Shown here: in pieces, positions 20,144 through 26,349 of the stretch
Layout of the letters: each line of letters opens with the position of its first letter
Position numbering within the stretch: the stretch's first letter is position 1
DNA from: a virus
Strand: one strand, 5' to 3'
Length of the DNA stretch: 26,862 nt
IMG/VR virus record: IMGVR_UViG_3300048591_000537
Location: 1-26,862 of that record
Translations under genes and position numbers: made by a program
The notes under the pieces: model-generated
Databases searched by the model: none
The model's input: only the letters and a program-made list of their open reading frames with translations
What the model was told of the DNA's origin: nothing

Positions 20144-20712
20144 TGCACGCTCACCAGGTCGAAGCGCCCGAAGCGCGGGCGGTAGTCGCCAAGGCCGATC
20201 ATGGCGCCGGTGTCGCGCACCACGCGGGTGATGTCGTCGGCCTGCAGGGACGACTCGTCGAACAGCAGCGTAAACGTCATCTCCCAGTCGCGGAAGATTG
20301 GGCGGCATCGTGTCACCTTGGACGTGCCGACCTTGACGCTGCGGATGTCCACAAAGCTCTTGTTGCCGAAGAGCTTTGCGGGGTCGCGCGGGCCGTTGAA
20401 GGTGAGCGGGACCTTGTCCTCGCGCACCAGGGCGCAGCGCTTGATCGCGGCGCCCAGCTTATGCAGCTTCCCGCCAGCCACGATGGCGGCGAAGACGTTG
20501 TAGCCGGGGACATGAATGCCGCTTTCGTCGTCGTGGTACAGGCCGCCCATCCACTCGAGGCGCGCTATCTCCATCAGGTCGTCTTCGGTCTTCTTGCGCT
20601 TGCCGGTTACGCTCTTGATTTCCTTCGTGAGCGGGTCGAACGGGTTGGCCAGCCTTTCGCTGTGCATCATCAACGGCGTGCTGCCGCGTACGGTGTAGGT
20701 CTTGGACTTCAT
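20140..20712 (-). CDS. Conserved phage protein with RAMP-like C-terminal pattern
   Basis: From ATG 20712 the protein has 190 residues: MKSKTYTVRGSTPLMMHSER, SVTGKRKKTEDDLMEIARLE, GIHVPGYNVFAAIVAGG and RDWEMTFTLLFDESSLQADD, ending with the glycine-rich GLGDYRPRFGRFDLVSVQ. The final strand-helix-glycine loop arrangement resembles RAMP/Cas7-type ferredoxin folds, but this is a visual resemblance only. Relatives appear in phage early regions without known function. GGAGCAAC lies six to ten bases before the ATG. The frame is open through the upstream repeat block, but that block is open in all frames and cannot be taken as coding. Confidence 0.72.
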   Translation of the reverse strand: MKSKTYTVRGSTPLMMHSERLANPFDPLTKEIKSVTGKRKKTEDDLMEIARLEWMGGLYHDDESGIHVPGYNVFAAIVAGGKLHKLGAAIKRCALVREDKVPLTFNGPRDPAKLFGNKSFVDIRSVKVGTSKVTRCRPIFRDWEMTFTLLFDESSLQADDITRVVRDTGAMIGLGDYRPRFGRFDLVSVQ

Positions 20713-20792
20713 CGTGTTGCTCCTGTGGTCGTGCGTCAGTGCACGAGGTAAACCACCGCTGCCGATGGCCTGCCTGCTGTACTGACAGCCCC

Positions 20793-21226
20793 TGCCTTGC
20801 CGTGCCGTGCCGCGCCATGCCCCGCCGCGCCGAGCCCGGCCAAGCCGCGCCGGGCCTTGCCTTGCCCCGCCTTGCCCTGTGGTGTTGCCACCGGCAAACG
20901 CTGGTTGCGCTTGCCGCTGAAAACAGCCCCTGCCCGGCCTGGCCATGCCGTGCCCCGCCGAGCCTTGCCCGGCCCCGCCCTGTGGTGTTGCCACCGGCAA
21001 ACGCTGGTTGCGCTTGCCGCTGAAAACAGCCCCTGCCCTGCCGCGCCGCGCCGCGCCGAGCCCAGACTTGCCGAGCCCAGCCATGCCCTGTGGTGTTGCC
21101 ACCGGCAAACGCTGGTTGCGCTTGCCGCTGAAAACAGCCCCTGCCTTGCCCCGCCGAGCCATGCCCGGCCGAGCCACGCCCTGCCGCGCCGCGCCATGCC
21201 ACGCCGCGCCGAGCCCTGCCTAGCCA
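20793..21226. repeat. Three identical 53-bp cores separated by in-phase nGCCn pentamer tracts
   Basis: The cores lie at 20878-20930, 20981-21033 and 21089-21141 and appear identical. Around and between them run tracts of pentamers with GCC in the middle: 17 units (20793-20877), 10 (20931-20980), 11 (21034-21088) and 17 (21142-21226); only one unit (AGACT) breaks the pattern. Each core can form small hairpins, TTGCC-ACC-GGCAA and GCTG-AAAA-CAGC. The block lies in the 586-bp gap 20713-21298, inside the leftward operon, and would be transcribed as a leader of the 190-residue gene. All six frames are open because the pentamer excludes stop codons, so I do not treat it as coding. Confidence 0.88.
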
Positions 21227-21298
21227 CGACCACAGGTGTGCGAACACACCGGGGAGCGCCGCACGCGACGCAGCCCGCTGAATTCCAGCCCTTGGCCA

Positions 21299-21499
21299 TC
21301 AGCAAATCCACACGCGCTCGATCTCGTCGCGCACATGGTTGAGTTCATCCGCGTACCGCTGCGCCAGATCGGCGGTGAAGCACTCCATCAGCGGCCACAG
21401 GCGAGGCGTGCAGTCGATGCGTCGCACAACCTCGAACACCGTGCGGCCGTCCTGCGCGACGACCGGGCCGCGCACGCGGTACACGGGCGCCGTGCTCAC
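21299..21499 (-). CDS. Unknown small phage operon protein, GTG start
   Basis: From GTG 21499 the protein has 66 residues: STAPVYRVRGPVVAQDGRT, VFEVVRRIDCTPRLWPLMEC, FTADLAQRYADELNHVRDEI and ends ERVWIC. A small beta part is followed by a helix. I do not recognise the family, though small phage proteins of the form VFEVVR...A..YADELN are common in early operons. The GTG overlaps the upstream TGA (GTGA at 21496-21499), which identifies the start. It is the last gene before the repeat block. Confidence 0.7.
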   Translation of the reverse strand: MSTAPVYRVRGPVVAQDGRTVFEVVRRIDCTPRLWPLMECFTADLAQRYADELNHVRDEIERVWIC

Positions 21500-21747
21500 G
21501 GCAGCACCACGGACAGGTAACCGGCCAGCAGGCTGCAGGCCACGATGACCACGACAAGGCCCACCGCGATCACCGCCGACATTGCCGGGCCGGGCAGGCC
21601 GGTGTCGTCGTCGTCGCCGCACTGGCAGGCTGCGGGCGTGGGGAACGCGCGCCGGCCCTGTGCGCACGGGCCGCTGCAATGCGGCGCGGGCAGGGTGTCG
21701 GCGAACATCGGGCGGTGGCGCGGGATGCGGGGGGGAGCGGATGTCAT
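21496..21747 (-). CDS. Small membrane protein with Cys-rich segment
   Basis: From ATG 21747 the protein has 83 residues. The N-terminal half is Pro- and Cys-containing (APHCSGPCAQGRRAF, AACQCGDDDD) and the C-terminal half is a clear transmembrane helix (AVIAVGLVVVIVACSLLAGY). The four cysteines could bind a metal or form disulfides. It is probably an inner-membrane protein; functions such as superinfection exclusion or lysis control are possible but unproven. It overlaps both neighbours by four bases. Confidence 0.7.
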   Translation of the reverse strand: MTSAPPRIPRHRPMFADTLPAPHCSGPCAQGRRAFPTPAACQCGDDDDTGLPGPAMSAVIAVGLVVVIVACSLLAGYLSVVLP

Positions 21748-21935
21748 GCCATCGCCTCCCAAATCCAAAGGGCCAGGCCGACGCCGATGGCGACGGCAAG
21801 GGCGATGTCGGCCGCGGTCTCCCAACGGCTGCGACGGCGCGGCCAGCGCTCTATGGGGTCGAAGTCGGCGGGGCGCCACGACCGCGCCCAGGTGCACGCG
21901 TGGATCACGCGCCGGTGCTCGGGAAGGCGGTTCAT
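21744..21935 (-). CDS. Small single-pass membrane protein, 63 residues
   Basis: From ATG 21935 the protein has 63 residues. The N-terminal two-thirds are basic (MNRLPEHRRVIHACTWARSW, IERWPRRRSRWET), and the C-terminal third is a membrane helix (DIALAVAIGVGLALWIWEA). The positive-inside rule suggests the N-terminus lies in the cytoplasm. I do not recognise the family. ATGA overlaps at both ends link it with the coiled-coil protein upstream and the Cys-rich membrane protein downstream. Confidence 0.7.
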   Translation of the reverse strand: MNRLPEHRRVIHACTWARSWRPADFDPIERWPRRRSRWETAADIALAVAIGVGLALWIWEAMA

Positions 21936-22264
21936 TGCGCGGCCGCCTTGACGACTGGTTTCGATGCGGCCTTGACGACGGGCTTGGCCGCGGCTTGCTT
22001 GGTCGTCGGGCGCGAGGCGATGCCGAGCTCGCCGCCCTTGGTGATGCCGATGGCGAGGTCTTCGCGCAGGTCTTCCTGCAGCTGCAGGACCTGCTGATGC
22101 CAGAACTCGGCGCGGTCTTCGGCGTCCGCGGCCAGGCCGCGCGCCTGAGAGAGCTGGTCCTCGAGGTCGTCGATCTGGTCTGAAAGCTGCCGCGCGTGGT
22201 CGCGCAGGTGCTGCAGTTCCCAGCGCTCCAGGCGCTGGCGCAGCTTGGTGAGGATCGGGTCCAT
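21932..22264 (-). CDS. Coiled-coil protein, first gene of the leftward operon
   Basis: From ATG 22264 the protein has 110 residues. Residues about 10-75 form a long coiled coil (LRQRLERWELQHLRDHARQL, DQIDDLEDQLSQARGLAAD, FWHQQVLQLQEDLREDL). The tail contains Lys/Ala/Val repeats (KPVVKAASKPVVKAAAQ), histone-tail-like. GGAGG lies five bases before the ATG, a strong ribosome site. It is the first gene after the operator-bearing leftward promoter, so it should be expressed early and be silenced in lysogens. Function unknown; a nucleoid- or membrane-associated scaffold is one option. Confidence 0.75.
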   Translation of the reverse strand: MDPILTKLRQRLERWELQHLRDHARQLSDQIDDLEDQLSQARGLAADAEDRAEFWHQQVLQLQEDLREDLAIGITKGGELGIASRPTTKQAAAKPVVKAASKPVVKAAAQ

Positions 22265-22303
22265 CTCGCCTCCACGCGGCCCGGGGTGGGCCGATGGGGC
22301 GAA

Positions 22304-22347
22304 GTGTCATCCCGCATCCGGGATGTTGTCAATCCCGTTTGCGGGAC
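22304..22347 (-). promoter_or_regulatory. Leftward early promoter with two operators
   Basis: On the minus strand TTGACA (22332-22327) is followed after 17 bases by TGACAC (22309-22304), a weak -10. Two 16-bp operators ATCCCG-4 bases-CGGGAT/C lie at 22309-22324 and 22332-22347, 23 bases apart, covering the spacer and the region just upstream of the -35. Repressor binding here should shut off the leftward operon starting at 22264. Confidence 0.72.
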
Positions 22348-22356
22348 TGTTACACT

Positions 22357-22719
22357 TTATTCGTCGGACAGGTCCTGCGGGCGCGAGTGGGCCTGTTCGC
22401 GCAGGTCTCCCAATTCGCGCACCAGACTGTCGATGCGGTGCCAGACCTTGCGCTCGGCCGCGCTGGTTCCGCGTACCAGGGGCGGGTTGTTCGGCTCCAA
22501 CCCGTCGATGAGTAGCTGCCAGGGTTCAAGCTCGAACACCGCGGCCAGCCTCTCTAGGGTGTCGATGCTGGCACCTGCCGCGCGCCGCTGAATGCGGTCG
22601 AGCGTGCCGTTCGATGGGCCGCCGGCGGCGGCGATCTTTGGCAGCGTGTCCAGGTGCGGGCGCGCATCCCGCAAGCGACGCAGGTTGTCGGCCAAGATGT
22701 CGCGCGGGCTGCGTCCCAT
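22357..22719 (-). CDS. CI-like phage repressor, short form without peptidase domain
   Basis: From ATG 22719 the protein has 120 residues. Residues about 8-70 are a XRE-type helix-turn-helix: ILADNLRRLRDARPHLDTLP, GPSNGTLDRIQRRAAGAS and IDTLERLAAVFELEPWQLLI. The rest is a helical dimerisation-like tail (AERKVWHRIDSLVRELGDL). There is no LexA-like S24 peptidase domain, so RecA-dependent self-cleavage is unlikely and induction would need another signal or an antirepressor. It is divergent from the cro-like gene and is flanked by four matching operators, so it should control both early promoters. A frame extension upstream to 22809 runs through the operators and is rejected. Confidence 0.88.
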   Translation of the reverse strand: MGRSPRDILADNLRRLRDARPHLDTLPKIAAAGGPSNGTLDRIQRRAAGASIDTLERLAAVFELEPWQLLIDGLEPNNPPLVRGTSAAERKVWHRIDSLVRELGDLREQAHSRPQDLSDE

Positions 22720-22742
22720 GCCGTAACTGTGACGCCGCGGCC

Positions 22743-22786
22743 GTCCCGAAGCTGGGATTGACGTTATCCCGAAAACGGGATTACCA
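22743..22786 (+). promoter_or_regulatory. Rightward early promoter with two operators
   Basis: TTGACG (22758-22763) and TTACCA (22781-22786) are spaced by 17 bases. Operators of the same type lie at 22743-22758 (GTCCCG...TGGGAT, imperfect) and 22766-22781 (ATCCCGAAAACGGGAT, perfect), 23 bases apart, in the same geometry as at the leftward promoter. The ATG of the cro-like gene begins only nine bases after the -10. Confidence 0.72.
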
Positions 22787-22795
22787 TGTCGTCCT

Positions 22796-23041
22796 ATGGA
22801 GTCGATCATCGTCTACCTCCGGCGCCGGTTGCGCGAGGCCGGCCCTGAGGCGTGGCCCGCGATTGCGGATGCCGCCGGGGTCGCCAAGACGCTGCCGCGC
22901 AAGATCGCCTATGGCGATCGCGACAACCCCGGCGTCGCCACGATCCAGCCGTTGCTCGATTACTTCCATGCGCTGGACCGCCGTGCGCCGCGCGGCGTGG
23001 AGGCGCCGGGCGAGCCCGCCCCGTCCCCCACCACAGCCTGA
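22796..23041 (+). CDS. Cro-like small DNA-binding protein
   Basis: An 81-residue protein, MESIIVYLRRRLREAGPEAW at the N-terminus, then PAIADAAGVAKTLPRKIAYG and GVATIQPLLDYFHALDRRAP. This fits a helix-turn-helix of the Cro/YdaS-like type in the first 60 residues and a disordered Pro-rich tail. It is transcribed divergently from the repressor and is the first gene after the rightward promoter, as in lambdoid switches. It probably binds the same operators and represses the repressor gene. No Shine-Dalgarno sequence precedes the ATG, and the predicted transcript start is only a few bases upstream, so its mRNA may be nearly leaderless. Confidence 0.8.
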   Translation: MESIIVYLRRRLREAGPEAWPAIADAAGVAKTLPRKIAYGDRDNPGVATIQPLLDYFHALDRRAPRGVEAPGEPAPSPTTA

Positions 23042-23049
23042 GCAGTTGC

Positions 23050-23127
23050 CGCGCTGCCCATGTACCCCATGGCCCTCCTCCCATGCGGGCAGCGCGTTCG
23101 ACCGGCCGGCTCGCCCGGCCGGGCTTC
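23050..23127 (+). terminator. Two consecutive hairpins after cro, terminator or antitermination element
   Basis: The first has a perfect 10-bp stem, CGCGCTGCCC (23050-23059) with GGGCAGCGCG (23087-23096), and a 27-base loop. The second has an 8-bp stem CCGGCCGG (23102-23109, 23115-23122) followed by GCTTCTTCCT, a short pyrimidine-rich tail. The second resembles an intrinsic terminator; together they may act as an attenuator between cro and the replication genes. Confidence 0.55.
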
Positions 23128-23145
23128 TTCCTCGGAGCCCGCCGC

Positions 23146-23466
23146 ATGACGACGACACGGCCGACCTCCGCGCAAATCCTGCAGCGCTGCATCGCGCGCT
23201 GCACCAGATCCCGCGACGGCCGCGGCCGCTGGCGCGCCGAGCGCGACTGCACCGCCGAGCTGGGCGGCCGCCCGCTGGACGACCGCTGCGCCGCCGCCGC
23301 GCGCCGCATCGGCGAATGGCTGGGGTCGGCGGGGCGGTATCCGGCGCATGCCGTCATTGGGCGCCAGACGGGGCCAGACGCCGTCCCCCAGGCGGGCCGC
23401 CCCGCAGGTAGGCCCCCGTCCGCGCGACCGCGGGCGCAGGTGAGGGTGGGTGCGAGACGCGCATGA
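23146..23466 (+). CDS. Unknown early protein of the replication operon
   Basis: From ATG 23146 the protein has 106 residues. The first 65 look folded: MTTTRPTSAQILQRCIARC, TAELGGRPLDDRCAAAARR and IGEWLGSAGRYPAHAVIG. Arg and Cys residues are frequent; the C-terminus is a low-complexity Gly/Pro/Arg tail that may be disordered. I do not recognise the family. The stop overlaps the next start (ATGA at 23463-23466), suggesting coupling with the TOPRIM protein. Confidence 0.6.
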   Translation: MTTTRPTSAQILQRCIARCTRSRDGRGRWRAERDCTAELGGRPLDDRCAAAARRIGEWLGSAGRYPAHAVIGRQTGPDAVPQAGRPAGRPPSARPRAQVRVGARRA

Positions 23467-24428
23467 CACCCCAGGACGTGGTGGGCCAGATGCTAGCGGC
23501 CGGGCTCGACCAGCCGCCGCTGCCGCTGGACACCGGCGGGCGCATCGTGCGCTTCGGCCCGCGGAAGCGGCAGTGGTACTGCCTGCGCGAGCAGCGCACG
23601 GCCGGCGGCAGCTACGTGACGACGGGCAGCTTCGGCGACTGGCGCGGCGGCACCTGGCGCGTCGACGTGGACTGGCGCGGCATCGGCGACGACGAGCGCG
23701 CGGCGCTGCAGGCGCAGCGCGAGCAGCAGCAGGCCGCGGCGCAGCAGGCGCGCGACGCCGAGGCGGCACGCGCGGCGATGTCGGCCGCGCAGTTGTGGGC
23801 CAGTGCGGCGCGCGCGGGCTCGAGCGAGTACCTGGCGCGCAAGCAGGTCGTGGGCGAGGCCTGCCGCTACCTGCCCGACGGCAGCATCGTGGTGCCGCTG
23901 CTGCGCTACGACGCGCCGCGCGAGGATGCGCTGCGCGCGCTGCAGCGGATCTGGCCCGACGGCCGCAAGCGCTTCACCGCCGGCTTCCAGAAAACCGGCG
24001 TGTGCTGCCGGCTGGGCCTGGCGGAGGTTGGCATGCCGATGCTGCTGTGCGAGGGCTACGCGACGGGCCTGACGCTGCGCCTGGCGGTGCGCCGCCGCAT
24101 GCCGGTGGTCGTGGCGCTGGATGCCGGCAACCTGCGCCCGGTGGCGGAGCTGATGCGGGCGCTGTACCCGGCCAGCCGCATCCTGATCTGCGCCGACGAC
24201 GACTGGCGCACGCGCGGCAACCCGGGCCGCACGGCAGCGCACAAGACGGCCCGGGCGGTGCCGGATGCCGCCTACACGTGGCCCTACTTCCGCCCCGGCC
24301 ACCGCGGGCCGAAGGACACGGACTTCAACGATCTGCACGTGCGCGAGGGCCTGGAGGCGGTGCGCCGCCAGATCGCGCACGTGCTGCCGCTGATCGGGTG
24401 TTCGGATTTGTTCAATGAAGCCGCCTGA
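23463..24428 (+). CDS. TOPRIM-domain primase-like replication protein
   Basis: A 321-residue protein. Residues about 85-110 form a Gln/Ala-rich helix; residues 120-180 contain YLARKQVVGEACRYLPDGSI and a beta segment typical of the phage primase domain with TOPRIM. The TOPRIM signature is present: Glu197 in LLCEGYATG, Asp220 in VVVALDAGN and Asp245-Asp-Asp247 in LICADDDW, which bind magnesium. The C-terminus has KDTDFNDLHVREGLEAVRRQ, seen in many phage primases. No N-terminal zinc finger is seen, but WYCLREQ and WRGGTWR occur. It is probably the primase for phage replication, acting with the adjacent helicase. Confidence 0.85.
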   Translation: MTPQDVVGQMLAAGLDQPPLPLDTGGRIVRFGPRKRQWYCLREQRTAGGSYVTTGSFGDWRGGTWRVDVDWRGIGDDERAALQAQREQQQAAAQQARDAEAARAAMSAAQLWASAARAGSSEYLARKQVVGEACRYLPDGSIVVPLLRYDAPREDALRALQRIWPDGRKRFTAGFQKTGVCCRLGLAEVGMPMLLCEGYATGLTLRLAVRRRMPVVVALDAGNLRPVAELMRALYPASRILICADDDWRTRGNPGRTAAHKTARAVPDAAYTWPYFRPGHRGPKDTDFNDLHVREGLEAVRRQIAHVLPLIGCSDLFNEAA

Positions 24429-25863
24429 CAACGTCATCCCGATGCCAGAAACCCCTCCCCCCACCGATGGAGGCGCGCCTGCGCCGCCGGGGGGTGGGGG
24501 CAAGCCGCGCCGGCGCAAGACGACGATCAACCTGGGCAACTACTCGCGCCTGATGGAGGGCTTCGCGCTGATCTATGGCACGAAGACGGCGTGGGACGAG
24601 GAGACGCACCGGATTGTTCCGATCGATGCGCTGCGGCTGGCGATGACGGGCGACAGCGTCAAGGCCTGGCTCAACTCGCCCGGGCGGCGCATGGTGATGC
24701 CCGAGCAGCTGATGTTCGAGCCGGGGCAGGATCTCGAGCCGCCGTGCGTGCAGCTCTTCGCCGGGATGGAGCTGGAGCCGCTGCGCTGCACGCCGGCCGA
24801 TGTGGCGCCGATGCTGGACCTGCTGCGCCACCTGTGCAAGGACAGCGCCGACACCCAGGCGGGGGTCGACGCGGTGGTGCACTGGGTGCTGTGCTGGCAG
24901 GCGCTGCCGCTGCAGCGGCTGGGCACCAAGATGCAGACGGCCGTGGTGATGCACGGGCCGCAGGGCACCGGCAAAAATCTCTACTGGGATGCGTGGCGCG
25001 ACCTGTACGGGCGCTACGGCGTGACGGTGGGGCAGGTGGAGCTCGAGGACAAGTTCAACGGTTGGCTGTCGCAAAAGCTGGCGATCATCGGCGATGAGGT
25101 GGTCAGCAGGCAGGAGATGTACCACAACAAGAACCGGCTGAAGCTGATCGTGACGCAGGCGACGAAGTTCCCGATCCGCGAGATCCAGCAGCCGACGCGG
25201 TGGGAGAGCAATCACTGCAACGTGGTCTTCCTGAGCAACGAGTCGCAGCCGCTGGCGCTGGAGCAGCGCGACCGGCGCTACATGGTCGTCTACACCCCGC
25301 TGGCCGACGAGGCTGGGCTGTATCTGCGGGTGCGGGACTTCCTGGCGCGCGATGGCTTGCGACGCTGGATGTACTACCTGCAGCACTACCGCACAGGCGA
25401 CTTCGACGCGCACACCAAGCCGCTGCTGACGGCGGCGAAGGTGTCGCTGGTGCAGGCCGGCTGGAAGCCCGAGGAGCGGTTCGCGCATGAGTGGGCACGC
25501 GGGTATCTCCCCCTCCCCCTGCGCGTGTGTTCAGCCGAGCAGCTGTACCGCGCGTTCCGGCGCTGGTGCGACCACAACGGGGAGCGTTTCCCGCCGTCGC
25601 AGGGGCGATTCACGGAAGGGATACGGCGGTGGGTGGCCGAGCACGCTGGGGCAGGTGCCGCGCCGCCGCTGCTGGGCTACAAGGTGGTCGCGCTGCAAGA
25701 GGTGGACGGGCGCCGCGCGGTGCGCTGCTGGATTCCGCACGGCACGCAGCCGCTGCCAGGCGTGAGCGAGGGCGCATGGGCGGCCGAGAGCGTGGGCGCC
25801 TTCGAGTCCGTGCTGCGCACGTACTGCCGCTCGGCAGGCGGCGGGGAGATCGACGGTGATTAG
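24415..25863 (+). CDS. SF3-type replicative helicase (DUF5906-like)
   Basis: A 482-residue protein overlapping the primase-like gene by 14 bases. A disordered Pro/Gly-rich N-terminus is followed by a helical region and an ATPase core: Walker A GPQGTGKN at 181-188, Walker B LAIIGDEVV at 222-230, sensor-like NVVFLSNE at 269-276 and a likely arginine finger in RDRRYMVV at about 285-292. This matches the SF3/DUF5906 helicase of P4-like and related phages. The C-terminal third has a helical, winged-helix-like region (LYRAFRRWCDHNGERFPPSQ). It likely opens the origin and drives the fork. Immediately downstream is the inverted GTTACG repeat array. Confidence 0.9.
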   Translation: MKPPDNVIPMPETPPPTDGGAPAPPGGGGKPRRRKTTINLGNYSRLMEGFALIYGTKTAWDEETHRIVPIDALRLAMTGDSVKAWLNSPGRRMVMPEQLMFEPGQDLEPPCVQLFAGMELEPLRCTPADVAPMLDLLRHLCKDSADTQAGVDAVVHWVLCWQALPLQRLGTKMQTAVVMHGPQGTGKNLYWDAWRDLYGRYGVTVGQVELEDKFNGWLSQKLAIIGDEVVSRQEMYHNKNRLKLIVTQATKFPIREIQQPTRWESNHCNVVFLSNESQPLALEQRDRRYMVVYTPLADEAGLYLRVRDFLARDGLRRWMYYLQHYRTGDFDAHTKPLLTAAKVSLVQAGWKPEERFAHEWARGYLPLPLRVCSAEQLYRAFRRWCDHNGERFPPSQGRFTEGIRRWVAEHAGAGAAPPLLGYKVVALQEVDGRRAVRCWIPHGTQPLPGVSEGAWAAESVGAFESVLRTYCRSAGGGEIDGD

Positions 25864-25876
25864 CCCCGCCCACCGC

Positions 25877-26063
25877 GTTACGCGCGTTACGCGAGCCGTT
25901 ACGCGCGAAACCCGCGTCGTTACGTGCGTTACGCGGTTTACGCGCCCTCGCGCGTATGCACGCATGTGCGCGCCTGCGCGTGCATGTGCGACCCCCCGTA
26001 ACCGCGTAAACCGCGTAACGACGCGGCCTGTGCGCGTAACACGCGCGTAACGCGCGCGTAATT
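25877..26063. repeat. Inverted array of GTTACG repeats, candidate replication origin
   Basis: Five GTTACG units start at 25877, 25886, 25898, 25919 and 25928, and the complementary CGTAAC occurs at 25997, 26014, 26035 and 26046, with CGTAAA/CGTAAT variants. The outstanding pair is a perfect 17-bp inverted repeat, GTTACGCGGTTTACGCG at 25928-25944 with its complement at 26003-26019. The centre (25949-25973 and 25975-25990) is strictly alternating purine-pyrimidine. The array lies directly after the helicase gene and contains no gene. It fits an iteron-type origin or a strong regulatory hairpin. Confidence 0.75.
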
Positions 26064-26081
26064 TCCAAGGACCAGATCCAC

Positions 26082-26339
26082 ATGAAAGAGAAGAAGGGAT
26101 CCATGAGGGACGCGATGCCGCAGACGGCGGCTTGGATCGACGAGCTGCGTGAGGCGTTGGGGCGCGAGACGATCGATGCGGCGATCCGCGCTGGCCTGAA
26201 TGCGCAGCGAGAGGCCGACCGCATCGCAGCCGCTTATGGCCCCGATGCCGCGACGCGCTGGCTGGCTGCGCAGCCGTTCCTGGACGGCAGCTTCTGGGCA
26301 GAGGAGGGCGGGGTGTCGGTAGGGGTGCGGCGACCGTGA
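26082..26339 (+). CDS. Small conserved phage protein, 85 residues
   Basis: The protein reads MKEKKGSMRDAMPQTAAWID, ELREALGRETIDAAIRAGLN and WLAAQPFLDGSFWAEEGGV. The pattern M..AMP.TA.WID.LR.A.G...ID..IRAG is a hallmark of small conserved phage proteins without known function. AAGGA lies about ten bases before the ATG. It is the only gene after the origin-like array on this strand, and it ends ten bases before the end of a convergent gene. A second ATG at residue 8 is possible. Confidence 0.78.
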   Translation: MKEKKGSMRDAMPQTAAWIDELREALGRETIDAAIRAGLNAQREADRIAAAYGPDAATRWLAAQPFLDGSFWAEEGGVSVGVRRP

Positions 26340-26349
26340 TCCGACGGCC

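Noticed and set aside
20793-21226. CRISPR-like look: three identical repeats with intervals of 50 and 55 bases
   Set aside because: The intervals are low-complexity pentamers rather than unique spacers, the cores are 53 bases long, and no cas genes are nearby.
20713-21311. Long open frames in all six readings through the repeat block, including an N-terminal extension of the 190-residue protein
   Set aside because: Openness in all frames follows from the nGCCn pentamers. The period of five does not keep a codon frame, and a good start with ribosome site exists at 20712.
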